A stretch of 27,131 nucleotides of DNA from Nitrososphaeraceae archaeon (lineage in GTDB: Archaea > Thermoproteota > Nitrososphaeria > Nitrososphaerales > Nitrososphaeraceae). Position 1 is the stretch's first letter; each line of letters starts with the position of its first letter. Location of the stretch: NCBI GenBank assembly GCA_025449515.1, contig JANWJI010000093.1, positions 1 through 27,131 on the forward strand, in the 5' to 3' direction. Position numbers and translations under genes: made by a program. The notes beneath the pieces were generated by a model. That model was not told the origin of the DNA and did no database searches. It saw only the letters and a program-made list of their open reading frames with translations. Positions 14,135 to 22,275 of the stretch are shown piece by piece.

Positions 14135-15397
14135 CTATGAGGCTATACCGGCTCCTATTAGTCTCCATCTATCCGTTATCCTTCTGCTAATAGCCACTCT
14201 GCTTTTAGGCATCATGCAGATAGGTTTCTTCAATTTTATCTCTACTCTGTTGTCTCTAGAATTTGCAACCGTACCCAATGTGGCTGCGGTACCTATGTTT
14301 AGCCTCAGCGGTTCCTTAACCCGGATGGGATCAACCTTAACCAATTCTTGAGTACCTACTGCGGTATCAAATAGCTGTACTTCAACCAGTATATCTTCGA
14401 TATCCTTGGGTAACTCTCCTGGTTTACCAACAACGGATCCGATTAGGGAATCACTCTTTACAAATGTTGGATCCAGTTTAGTACCAAGAGCAATAAGTCC
14501 TCCTGGTTTCACAGTCTCTACTAAACCAGCCCCGGTGCCTAATGTCGCGATCGTGGAATTAATTGGTTCATATTTACCTTTCTTTTCGTCAAAAAAACCT
14601 GGTCGAATTTCCACTTCGTCTCCTATGTTAAATTCTCCTTGGACCAGTGCACCACCAATGACTCCTCCCTTAACTTGTTTAATTCGGATTCCAGGTTTGT
14701 TAACGTCAAACGAGCGCAAGACGTGCATTATCGCATTTGCATTTTTCTTGCGAGCAGGAGTCTCTATTGTGCTCTCAATCGCCTCTATTAGAGCATCGAT
14801 ATTTAGTTTGTGCTGCGCAGATACCGGAATTATCGGAGCTGTCTCTGCTACACTATTTTTTACAAATTCCTTTATTTGTTCATAATTCTCCACTGCCTTT
14901 TCAGAATCAGTTAAATCCACTTTATTCTGAACAATCACTATTTGTTTTATGCCGAGAACCTGCAGTGCGAGCAGATGCTCCCGGGTTTGAGGTTGGGGAA
15001 CTCGATCATTTGCAGCAATGACTAAGATAGCTCCATCCATAAGAGCAGATCCTGACAACATGTTTGCCATGAGGCTTTCGTGGCCAGGTGAATCAACGAA
15101 GCTCACAACCCTCAATAGCTCGCTTTTTCCTCCGCATCGTGCGCATGTCGGATTAGTCGAATAACAATCCGGTGGAGGGCATTGTGGACATTTATAGAAT
15201 GCTGCGTCAGCATACCCAACCTTAATGGTAATGCCTCTTCTTAGTTCCTCACTATGCGCACTTGTCCAGACCCCAGTTATAGCTTCTACTAAGGTGGTTT
15301 TTCCGTGGTCAACGTGACCGGACGTCCCTATATTTATATTTGGTTGATATCCGTATTCTTTGATATACCACTCAGGTAGTGTATCCCTCCAGTGCAA
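14135..15397 (-). CDS. eif2g: Translation initiation factor aIF2, gamma subunit
   Basis: A 420-residue GTPase from a TTG start (MHWRDTLPEWYIKEYGYQPN), of full family length. In the aIF2 heterotrimer it binds GTP and Met-tRNAi and brings the initiator to the 30S subunit. G1 is GHVDHGKT (27-34), switch-1 contains RRGITIKVGYADA, G3 is DSPGH (102-106) and G4 NKVD (158-161), with SAQ for G5. A zinc knuckle with C70, C73, C85 and C88 (plus C78) sits between G2 and G3, as in eukaryotic and archaeal gamma subunits and unlike EF-Tu. Two beta-barrel domains follow, ending RISRRITDRWRLIGAGIA. S6e lies upstream on the same strand, separated by about 200 bases. Identification is firm; the TTG start gives the family's usual N-terminus. 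Confidence 0.97.
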   Translation of the reverse strand: MHWRDTLPEWYIKEYGYQPNINIGTSGHVDHGKTTLVEAITGVWTSAHSEELRRGITIKVGYADAAFYKCPQCPPPDCYSTNPTCARCGGKSELLRVVSFVDSPGHESLMANMLSGSALMDGAILVIAANDRVPQPQTREHLLALQVLGIKQIVIVQNKVDLTDSEKAVENYEQIKEFVKNSVAETAPIIPVSAQHKLNIDALIEAIESTIETPARKKNANAIMHVLRSFDVNKPGIRIKQVKGGVIGGALVQGEFNIGDEVEIRPGFFDEKKGKYEPINSTIATLGTGAGLVETVKPGGLIALGTKLDPTFVKSDSLIGSVVGKPGELPKDIEDILVEVQLFDTAVGTQELVKVDPIRVKEPLRLNIGTAATLGTVANSRDNRVEIKLKKPICMMPKSRVAISRRITDRWRLIGAGIAS

Positions 15398-15601
15398 TCC
15401 ATATACTGAATTTGCTGAGTGATATTAAGGTAGTTATCGTATTTTTATCAAAAATTATTCTACCAATAGACAGAATACTCCCGAATTAGGAGATGGAACG
15501 ACGACCAAAACCATGTCCATAATATAGTCATTATTCGCGAATGTTATTCTAACCTAGATTGGAAATTTGTCCAGATCAGTCTATCTCACTAGAGTATCAG
15601 T

Positions 15602-16003
15602 TTATTGGTTTGTACCGTCCTTTGCAAGTTTATCTTGATTTACCGATATATCGGGCAAATTACCGTCGAGCAACATACAATTCAACTGATAGATTTCCTC
15701 GGTGATCAAATTCCCTCTCACCAACTTTCTAATCCTATTGCCATCCTTGATATCACGCATCCCGACCCCTTTTGATAGAAGGACATATTTCTTGACTCCA
15801 CCATGTATATCGGGACGCATAGGTGTACCTGACCTATCGCTCCCACCAGTGATCCTGATCTTGCATCCAGTAATCCCTACAGTAGAAGAATCAATAGAAT
15901 CTCCTATCTTTGAGCCCAAAAATGGCTGTGCTGCTACATCTTTTAGCTCTTGCGCCTGACTCCTACCCTTAGAATCAGAAATAATGACTTTAAACTGGGT
16001 CAA
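15602..16003 (-). CDS. rps6e: 30S ribosomal protein S6e
   Basis: Residues match archaeal S6e: FKVIISDSKGRSQAQELKD at the start, then GCKIRITGGSDRSGTPMRPD and GVKKYVLLSKGVGMRD, which form the conserved core. The frame can be extended to a GTG at 16045, but those 14 residues (MQRLNNALQLVYGL) have no counterpart in S6e. A TTG at 16003 gives MTQFKVIISD, the normal S6e N-terminus, so I place the start there (133 residues). The protein is a structural part of the small subunit. The C-terminal ~35 residues (LDGNLPDISVNQDKLAKDGT) run past the compact core. It precedes aIF2-gamma on the same strand, a pairing that fits a shared translation role. The 200-base gap leaves co-transcription uncertain. Confidence 0.93.
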   Translation of the reverse strand: MTQFKVIISDSKGRSQAQELKDVAAQPFLGSKIGDSIDSSTVGITGCKIRITGGSDRSGTPMRPDIHGGVKKYVLLSKGVGMRDIKDGNRIRKLVRGNLITEEIYQLNCMLLDGNLPDISVNQDKLAKDGTNQ

Positions 16004-16045
16004 TAACCCATATACCAATTGCAGAGCATTATTTAATCTTTGCAC

Positions 16046-16601
16046 ATACCTTACAAATTAAGAACTAAAGAATCAAATAAAATAAATCGAGACCAGTGAT
16101 AAATAAGTTTTAGTAACCAAATTACTTTCAAACTCTGAGCAGCTTAGCTATTCTCTAATTTAAAGTGCAAGCAAGCAATCCTAAATGATTTCTCATCAGT
16201 TATATCCTGAAATTGAGTTATTTTTTCGAGAGGAACTGATATTATGGATTGTATGCACATCCCATATAGAACATAGAGACTCCACAAATAATCCTGGTAA
16301 AAAAAGAGTGTATCATGCGACCGTAAAGAAATCCAACTTCAAATCAATTTTTGTAATATGCGTTTAGTGATTCCTATTATTTTTCCTGATCGAAAGACTT
16401 GTAAATGCAGATCAGGTGACCCCCGCCTGGTACAAAATTTAAAATGTTCTATGTGTAGTAAGGGGTGAGTTCTAGCATAATTTGTGATATCTAAATACTC
16501 AATTATTTTTCTTTTTCCTGACAGATACGTATCTTGATGAAATATTATAAAAATATAAAAACTGCCACCTGGGGATATCCAGCATATTACGAAACGCCTA
16601 T
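16046..16601. other. Spacer upstream of S6e
   Basis: About 550 bases. A 60-codon plus-strand ATG frame (16185-16367) shows no recognisable features and is probably chance. CCTGATC (16386-16392) and GATCAGG (16411-16417) form a 7-bp inverted repeat with an 18-base loop, followed directly by the C-rich TGACCCCCGCCTGG, the only G/C-rich patch here. A structured RNA element is possible, but no known family is evident. Confidence 0.35.
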
Positions 16602-16787
16602 TCAGACAGGATCGTTTTCCGTATTAGATTGGAAATTGGTTACCAAATTGGTAGCACGTTCTTTCATCAATTCTAGGTAGGACTCATAGGATAAGTTTAG
16701 GCCACAAAAATGGCATCTTGCATTTGTCGTATCGTCATCTATTTCTGCCTTTTCTCCACAATTTGGACATTTTGCTTGAAGGACCAC
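16602..16787 (-). CDS. Small zinc-ribbon protein
   Basis: A 61-residue protein from a GTG start. CPNCG (C7, C10) and CHFCG (C25, C28) form two knuckles 14 residues apart, the pattern of a rubredoxin-like zinc ribbon that binds one zinc ion. It is followed by a helix (SYESYLELMKERATNLVTNF) and a polar tail. Such tiny ribbons in archaea are often nucleic-acid or protein adaptors, but no specific family is assigned. An ATG four bases upstream is in a different frame. It stands alone between two long spacers. The zinc site is clear; the role is unknown. Confidence 0.75.
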   Translation of the reverse strand: MVLQAKCPNCGEKAEIDDDTTNARCHFCGLNLSYESYLELMKERATNLVTNFQSNTENDPV

Positions 16788-17414
16788 ACATATTTTTACA
16801 GGCAGAAATATTTAAGCAGATAGTATCAGAGTATTTTTTCTAATATTTTTCTTTCATTGCATGTTCACAATTGTTTTATCAGTATAACTTTATTGTACTA
16901 TTCGAGGATTCGATCTTATTGGACATTAAGATAAAAAACATTTCGGTGACATCATGTATCGAGCATACAAATAGTGAGAAGATTTGATAATATAGTATCT
17001 GAATCTAGTATCTTGGTTCCACGTAGATGGGCACAGTTATTACCACAGATATTCTATTCCCACAATATTAGTAACGACTCCAACAAATGATCACAGAATA
17101 TGCATACAGCAAAGAGAACAAAGATCGAAGTTAAACCATTATTTTATAATATAAAAGCCTTCCATTGCAATTTATGCTCCAATACTAGGAGTGAATTATT
17201 CGTTTATAGATGGGCTAGTTATTTTTGGACTTAGGTAGGAGATACTGAGCCTCTGGATTACCGTCAATGAAATGCATTACAAAATACCGTCTTACCACAC
17301 TTTATTAAGATAGCTTAAGTTAATAAAACGAATACTAATCATAGCGAGCCGGCATCGATATATATCTTAGTATATCATCAATGTTTAGGTCTAGAAATAA
17401 AGTCGATAGCCAGA
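16788..17414. other. Long spacer between divergent zinc-protein genes
   Basis: About 630 bases. A 38-codon GTG frame (16974-17090; IVSESSILVPRRWAQLLPQI) has a TATA-like TTAAGATAAA about 40 bases upstream and could be a small gene, but a frame this short may be chance. TATA-rich sequences occur near 17140-17155 and 17355-17375. No RNA gene was recognised. Confidence 0.35.
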
Positions 17415-17454
17415 TTTTTATAGTCATATTGATCAAACTAGGCAGGTTTGATCA
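17415..17454 (+). promoter_or_regulatory. TATA box plus inverted-repeat operator candidate
   Basis: TTTTTATA (17415-17422) places a transcription start near 17440-17448. Right there, TGATCAAAC (17430-17438) mirrors GTTTGATCA (17446-17454) perfectly across seven bases, and the TTG start at 17448 lies inside the right arm. A dimeric repressor bound here would block the start site; in RNA the same hairpin would bury the start codon. Confidence 0.45.
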
Positions 17455-17657
17455 TAAAAAATACCGATCCATATAAATTAAAAAAATGTGTTTCATGTAA
17501 ACATGATATTTCGATCAATGAGAAATATTTTACATACCCACTGTCTTTTCAGTGTATTTGCATTCCTTGTGCGACCAGAGAAATCCCCAAAATAATTGAG
17601 ATCTTAAGAAACGATCTAAAGAAAATAAGGGAAGGGCACCTTAATAAGATAGGATAG
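17448..17657 (+). CDS. Small cysteine-rich putative zinc-binding protein
   Basis: A 69-residue protein read from TTG (MIIKNTDPYKLKKCVSCKHD). CVSC (C14, C17) and CICIPC (C36, C38, C41) give five cysteines with treble-clef or zinc-ribbon spacing. A lysine-rich amphipathic C-terminal helix follows (IPKIIEILRNDLKKIREGHL). The transcript is probably leaderless, because the TATA box is only about 30 bases away. It lies 38 bases before the DNA glycosylase gene on the same strand. That gene has its own TATA-like element, so linkage is suggestive rather than proven. No family is recognised. The inverted repeat over its start implies tight regulation. Confidence 0.65.
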   Translation: MIIKNTDPYKLKKCVSCKHDISINEKYFTYPLSFQCICIPCATREIPKIIEILRNDLKKIREGHLNKIG

Positions 17658-17695
17658 GGATTATAAAGCAAAATATGCGCTGTGATTGTTGAGTT

Positions 17696-18643
17696 TTGTC
17701 GTATGATTTATCTTCTGCTAATGCCTTCAATCCTGAAATTACGATTAATAGTGGTCAAATGTTTTTATGGGAAAAACTCAATGACACGTGGTACGGCACA
17801 TATGGTGACCATATTTTAAAACTATCGCCAGATCCTTCTGTGTCATTTAACAATGATTCTGGCAAAACAGATAATGAACTCAACATCATCCGAAAAATTC
17901 GTTTCGAGTCATATCCTGAAATACGCAATTGGCCTACTCTGGTTTTCCGACTCGATGATGACATTTCAAAAATTCTTTCGGATATATCAACTGACGCTCT
18001 TATGGCACGGACGGTAAGAAGGGGTTACGGTCTGCGGATAATGCGTCAGGAACCGTGTCAATGCATAGTATCATTTGTTTGTTCTAGTAATACGAGTATA
18101 ACGATGATTCGTAAAATGTTGAGAAATCTTTCAAAAAAATTTGGACGAAGACTTAATTTGGATGGAAGGGATTTCTTTACCTTTCCTTCGATCAAGAGTC
18201 TAAACAAAGCAGATATAAACGAGTTAAGATCCTGCGGCGTTGGATATCGAGCAAAAGCTATCAAGGCTGTCGCCAAGAGTATAGTCGAACATGAGATCGA
18301 ATTTTCTGCTCTTTCGAATGTTAGCTATTACGAAGCGAAAAGTGCGTTATTAAAGATATATGGAATTGGAAACAAGATCGCGGATTGCATACTGTTATTT
18401 TCATTAGAAAAGCTTGAAGCCTTCCCAATCGACATATGGATTGCTAGAGCGCTAGAAAGACACTATAAGTGGGTTTATTGTACTAACGATAGCAATGTCA
18501 ATCTCCAACCTGATTGTGGATTGAGCTCATTTCAATATCGCCACATTTCTGAAAAGATGAGACAGTACTTTGGAAAATATTCAGGCTACGCTCAACAATA
18601 CCTATACTATTACATGCGGGAGACTGAAAACCTAAAGTGGTAA
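17696..18643 (+). CDS. ogg: 8-oxoguanine DNA glycosylase (OGG1 type)
   Basis: A 315-residue base-excision repair enzyme. It removes 8-oxoguanine from DNA and can cut the strand by beta-elimination. The N-terminal ~115 residues form the OGG1-type TBP-like domain (NSGQMFLWEKLNDTWYGTY). The helix-hairpin-helix is LLKIYGIGNKIADCILLFSL (218-237), with catalytic lysine K227. The activating aspartate is D246 in EAFPIDIWI, the same order as in eukaryotic OGG1. MRQEPCQCIVSFVCSSNTSI corresponds to the family's 'RQ.P.E...FICSSNNNI' segment. It starts with TTG: a TGA lies two codons upstream in frame, and the next Met is at residue 22, inside the domain. A TATA-like TTATAAAG (about 17660-17667) suggests a leaderless transcript. 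Identification is firm. Confidence 0.93.
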   Translation: MSYDLSSANAFNPEITINSGQMFLWEKLNDTWYGTYGDHILKLSPDPSVSFNNDSGKTDNELNIIRKIRFESYPEIRNWPTLVFRLDDDISKILSDISTDALMARTVRRGYGLRIMRQEPCQCIVSFVCSSNTSITMIRKMLRNLSKKFGRRLNLDGRDFFTFPSIKSLNKADINELRSCGVGYRAKAIKAVAKSIVEHEIEFSALSNVSYYEAKSALLKIYGIGNKIADCILLFSLEKLEAFPIDIWIARALERHYKWVYCTNDSNVNLQPDCGLSSFQYRHISEKMRQYFGKYSGYAQQYLYYYMRETENLKW

Positions 18644-18900
18644 TCTTTAAAACTCCAGTGGTATTTTTAATTTCTAATCTTATACACTTTAACACTCCGG
18701 CAAACATCTGTTTTTGAACGTGCCTTAGATTATGAATTGGAAAAAGATCTATCTATTGCCTTAGCCCAATTATTAAATATTTAACCTAAGTAAAAGTTCG
18801 AGGTGGGATCGAAAGGGTGGTACATATGCACGTTTACAAGTAACGCATTTGGCAAAATATAGTAGCGTATTTTAAGGATGCAATTCTAACACTTCGAAAT

Positions 18901-19986
18901 ATGCGTGCCGCAGTATTCTATGGTCCTGGTTGTATCGTCAATAAGGAAAATTATCTAACCCGTATCAATAACAAAGATGGAATTGCTCTTAAACTGAAGG
19001 CGTGTGCAGTTTGTGGGTATGACGTTCGGGTTTTCAGGAATGGACACTTGAAAGTTACGCCACCTATTATATTGGGACACGAGATTTGTGGGGAAATTAC
19101 TAGGGATGTTAATTCCATACTGAATGGTAAGGAGATTTTGATAAAGGCGGGAACCAGAGTTACGGTTTCACCTATCGTACCATGCATGAAATGCAGGTAT
19201 TGCAATAAGAATGAATATAATCTCTGCCTTCATTTAAGAGAAATCGGATCTAGCATAAACGGAGGGTTTGCAGAATACATTAACATTCCAACCCAGCTGG
19301 TCAAAATAGGAGGGCTAGTTCCTGTCCCGGACAACATCAATGACGATGAAGCTGCTTTACTTGAGCCATTAGCCTGCTGCCTAAATAGTCAAATCAATTT
19401 GGGCTCGGGACTTGGTCGGGAAGGAACAATGGCAATCATCGGAGATGGCCCTATCGGTTTACTTCACCTATTATTATCAAAAAGTATTGGAACGAGAACA
19501 ATCATGATTGGAAAAATCCCTGGAAGGTTGGCTAAAGCCACGTCTCTTGGAGCAGATTTATCACTATTGTTCAACAGGAACGATATGGATGATAGTAGAT
19601 ACGATGAAGATACACTGAGTCGAGTGTTGAGCTACACAGAAGGTTATGGTGCGGACTCGATTATTGTTGCCACCAGTAGTCCGGCCGCTTTCGAATTTGC
19701 TTTAAAAATTGCAGCAAAGAATTCTAAGATCAATATTTTCGCAGGAATTCTAGGGAGATGCTCTGTGCCTTTAGATCTCAACTGGCTTCATTATAACCAA
19801 GCCACTGTTACTGGCAGCTTTAGTTCTACGCCAAATATGTTGAAAAAAAGTGCAGATCTGGTATCTACAGGTCAAATCAAATTATCAGAAATTATTAGTC
19901 ATCACTATTCTCTTGTAGACATAAAAAATGCGTTGTTGGCGACCGAGAACTATCTTGGTTTGCGGGTAATAATAGACAAGTTTTAA
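18901..19986 (+). CDS. Zinc-dependent medium-chain alcohol/polyol dehydrogenase
   Basis: A 361-residue MDR-family dehydrogenase from an ATG. Catalytic zinc ligands are C38 (KACAVCGYDVR), H60-E61 (LGHEICGEI) and probably E155 (LLEPLACCL). The structural zinc lobe has C95, C98, C101 and C109 (CMKCRYCNKNEYNLC). The Rossmann NAD(P) site is AIIGDGPIGLL (~178-188). The overall pattern is closest to sorbitol/threonine-type dehydrogenases; the substrate cannot be read from sequence. It has no partner gene nearby: the 250-base spacer upstream contains T-rich runs, and rtcB downstream has its own promoter. Full length, no damage seen. Confidence 0.9.
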   Translation: MRAAVFYGPGCIVNKENYLTRINNKDGIALKLKACAVCGYDVRVFRNGHLKVTPPIILGHEICGEITRDVNSILNGKEILIKAGTRVTVSPIVPCMKCRYCNKNEYNLCLHLREIGSSINGGFAEYINIPTQLVKIGGLVPVPDNINDDEAALLEPLACCLNSQINLGSGLGREGTMAIIGDGPIGLLHLLLSKSIGTRTIMIGKIPGRLAKATSLGADLSLLFNRNDMDDSRYDEDTLSRVLSYTEGYGADSIIVATSSPAAFEFALKIAAKNSKINIFAGILGRCSVPLDLNWLHYNQATVTGSFSSTPNMLKKSADLVSTGQIKLSEIISHHYSLVDIKNALLATENYLGLRVIIDKF

Positions 19987-19991
19987 TGTCC

Positions 19992-20129
19992 TTAGATTTT
20001 TCTCATCATTTCATTCATCTCCCGCACTGCCATCGACTTCATTTCTCCATTAGATACTACATTAACGTACCTTGATTTCTCATTGTGGGGGATAAGGGAA
20101 CGCTTATAATAACTTCCAGTGAAATTCAC
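19992..20129 (-). CDS. Possible 45-residue protein divergent from rtcB
   Basis: From a GTG whose first base is 20129, 45 codons run to a TAA that ends five bases from the dehydrogenase stop. The peptide begins MNFTGSYYKRSLIPHNEKSR and ends in a methionine- and glutamate-rich helix (MKSMAVREMNEMMRKI). The frame fills the rtcB promoter region on the opposite strand, and its start lies 10 bases from the rtcB ATG. The composition is unlike random AT-rich DNA, but a frame of this size can arise by chance. No homology is recognised. If real, the two genes share a very compact divergent promoter. Confidence 0.3.
   Translation of the reverse strand: MNFTGSYYKRSLIPHNEKSRYVNVVSNGEMKSMAVREMNEMMRKI
20103..20112 (+). 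promoter_or_regulatory. TATA box of rtcB
   Basis: CTTATAATAA ends 28 bases before the ATG at 20140. With archaeal spacing this predicts a transcript beginning at or within a few bases of that ATG. This supports the ATG over the upstream in-frame GTG at 20119 as the true start. Confidence 0.5.
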
Positions 20130-20139
20130 ATTATTACAT

Positions 20140-21615
20140 ATGTCTGAATTATTAACCAAAGTTGGCAATCACAAGGTCAGAAAAATTAGTGATTTTGAAT
20201 TTACTTTGGAAAGAGATGAGTCTCATGGAATGAGAGTCCCAATTACGATTTATGCGGACGATAATCTACTTTCAAAAATGTTAATGGACCGGACTATACA
20301 TCAAGCGGCAAATGTATCCACACTACCTGGCGTACGTAAGCATGTTGTTGTACTTCCTGATGGGCATGAAGGTTATGGATTTCCTGTAGGCTCGGTTGCC
20401 GCTACTGATATTGAAGACGGAGTTATTAGCCCCGGTGGAGTCGGATATGATATCAATTGTGGGGTGAGGTTAATTAGGACCAACCTAGTTGAGAGAGATT
20501 TAAAAGGTGGCATAAGAACTCTTATTGATGAACTCTTCAAGGCCATCCCTTCCGGTGTCGGTAGCGAGGGAGCAACCAAACTAACTAGATCAGAACTGGA
20601 TGATTATCTAATAGAAGGTGCAAAATCTGTAGTTTCTCAAGGTTATGGATGGGCAGGGGATCTAGAAGTATGTGAGGAAGGAGGAATGATGGAAGGAGCT
20701 GACCCTAGTATGGTTTCCGAGACAGCCAAAAAACGTGGAAGCAATCAATTAGGGAGCCTGGGTTCTGGCAATCATTTTCTAGAAATACAAAAAGTAGATG
20801 AGATCTTTGATAAAAGTGCTACAGAATCCATGGGATTTGAAAAGGAAGGTCAGTTGGCGATTCTTATTCATTGCGGTTCTAGGGGCTTCGGACATCAAGT
20901 TTGCAGCGATTATCTGCGAATATCGGAAGGCGCGTTGAAGAAATATGACATTAATATTCCAGACAGAGAGCTTGCCTGCGTTCCTAATCAGTCTTCAGAG
21001 GGCAAGGCCTATCTAAAGGGAATGTTTTCTGCATTAAATTTTGCGTGGTCTAATAGACAAATTATAACTCATCGGGTGAGAAAAACCTTTGAAAGGGTTT
21101 TGAAGTTGAGTGAAAATGATTTGAATATGCAAGTTGTCTATGACGTATCCCATAATATTGCAAAGGTAGAGTCTCATAGAGTAGATGACCGAGGAATTTG
21201 CGATCTTGTTGTGCATAGAAAGGGCGCAACCAGAGCTTTCTCTCTAGGAATGAATGAAATACCCAGTAAATATCGCAATTTAGGCCAACCTGTGATTATA
21301 CCAGGATCTATGGGGACTGCAAGCTGGCTCCTTTTAGGAAATGGTAAATCTGAATATTTAAGTTTTGGATCCACTGCACATGGAGCGGGGAGGGCAATGT
21401 CTAGATCGGCGGCAAAAAGAAAATATACGGTGGACAGTGTCAGGAAAAGCCTAGAATCAAGAGGCATTTACATAAAATCCCTAACAAAGGATGGAATAGT
21501 AGAAGAAGCTCCTTATGCGTACAAGGACGTAGACTCCGTAGTGAATGTATCACATTCACTTGGTATAGCCACAAAGGTAATACGGTTGGTTCCTATTGGA
21601 GTGATGAAGGGCTAG
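20140..21615 (+). CDS. rtcB: tRNA-splicing RNA ligase RtcB
   Basis: A 491-residue GTP- and Mn2+-dependent RNA ligase. It joins 2',3'-cyclic-phosphate (or 3'-phosphate) and 5'-OH ends and seals tRNA exons after intron excision. Motifs, counted from this ATG: PDGHEGYGFPVGS near 73-85; GVGYDINCGVR with metal ligands D104 and C107; GSGNHFLEIQ (N211, H212); IHCGSRGFGHQV (H244); DVSHNIAK (H338); HRKGATRAF; PGSMGTASWLL; and STAHGAGRAMSR, whose H414 is the residue that receives GMP. All match known active-site positions of archaeal RtcB with a constant small offset. A GTG seven codons upstream is the alternative start, disfavoured by the TATA position. Its stop overlaps the next gene by one base (TAGTG), implying coupled translation. 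Confidence 0.97.
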   Translation: MSELLTKVGNHKVRKISDFEFTLERDESHGMRVPITIYADDNLLSKMLMDRTIHQAANVSTLPGVRKHVVVLPDGHEGYGFPVGSVAATDIEDGVISPGGVGYDINCGVRLIRTNLVERDLKGGIRTLIDELFKAIPSGVGSEGATKLTRSELDDYLIEGAKSVVSQGYGWAGDLEVCEEGGMMEGADPSMVSETAKKRGSNQLGSLGSGNHFLEIQKVDEIFDKSATESMGFEKEGQLAILIHCGSRGFGHQVCSDYLRISEGALKKYDINIPDRELACVPNQSSEGKAYLKGMFSALNFAWSNRQIITHRVRKTFERVLKLSENDLNMQVVYDVSHNIAKVESHRVDDRGICDLVVHRKGATRAFSLGMNEIPSKYRNLGQPVIIPGSMGTASWLLLGNGKSEYLSFGSTAHGAGRAMSRSAAKRKYTVDSVRKSLESRGIYIKSLTKDGIVEEAPYAYKDVDSVVNVSHSLGIATKVIRLVPIGVMKG

Positions 21616-22031
21616 TGTCGGATGAAGATGCTGATTTAGCAATTATTAAAGCTCGTAAGATGAAGGAGTTACGTGAGTACATGTCTATGATGGAGAGGGA
21701 GAGACTGAAAAGGCAAGAAGCTGAATCAAAGTCACGAAGGACGGACAGGGAGATCATATTTGATTATTTACACGATAGGGGAGATGAGGTACTACGTCTA
21801 GCCGAGTCTCAATTTCCGGTTCAAACTAAAGCGATCGTTCACAAAATTGTAGAATTAATTAAAATCGGAGAACTGAATCAATCAATCTCCGGTGGAGAAC
21901 TATTAGCGCTGTTTAGATCTGTGGGATTGAGTATAAGAGTAAATAATAATATCAAAATTGAAGACCATGGAAAACTGATTTCATTTTCTGACAAACTAAA
22001 GCAAGACGACTATGACAAGATGGTTGAATAA
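21615..22031 (+). CDS. PDCD5-family DNA-binding protein
   Basis: A 138-residue protein from a GTG that overlaps the rtcB stop by one base. Residues ~1-45 are a charged helix (AIIKARKMKELREYMSMMER, then a basic stretch KRQEAESKSRR). A small helical bundle follows (REIIFDYLHDRGDEVLRLAE ... KIVELIKIGELNQSISGGEL). This is the layout of the PDCD5/TFAR19 family, conserved in archaea and eukaryotes and described as DNA-binding in archaea; its molecular role is not settled. Typical members have about 110-120 residues, so the ~25 C-terminal residues (IKIEDHGKLISFSDKLKQDD) are an extension. Overlap with rtcB argues for one operon. The family call rests on pattern and neighbourhood. Confidence 0.8.
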   Translation: MSDEDADLAIIKARKMKELREYMSMMERERLKRQEAESKSRRTDREIIFDYLHDRGDEVLRLAESQFPVQTKAIVHKIVELIKIGELNQSISGGELLALFRSVGLSIRVNNNIKIEDHGKLISFSDKLKQDDYDKMVE

Positions 22032-22275
22032 CTGCAACTTGTATTTCCTTTTTGTGAGATATCTTGACACGATGATATATTTTGAATTTCCCAATAACTT
22101 AATGTCTCAAGATCTAATGAAGACCATAGTTCAGTAAGTTACATTGATTGAAATTCAATCCTGGGAGTAACCTACTGTTCCAACGTATCCAGTATCCTTG
22201 TGCGTCAAGAAATCCGATTCTAGCACCGAATCAAAGGAAATCTATCAAAAAATAAAGAAAGTAGATTTTTGAAAT

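Noticed and set aside
16185..16367. 60-codon plus-strand frame upstream of S6e
   Set aside because: No motif, no promoter at the right distance and a length expected by chance in this spacer.
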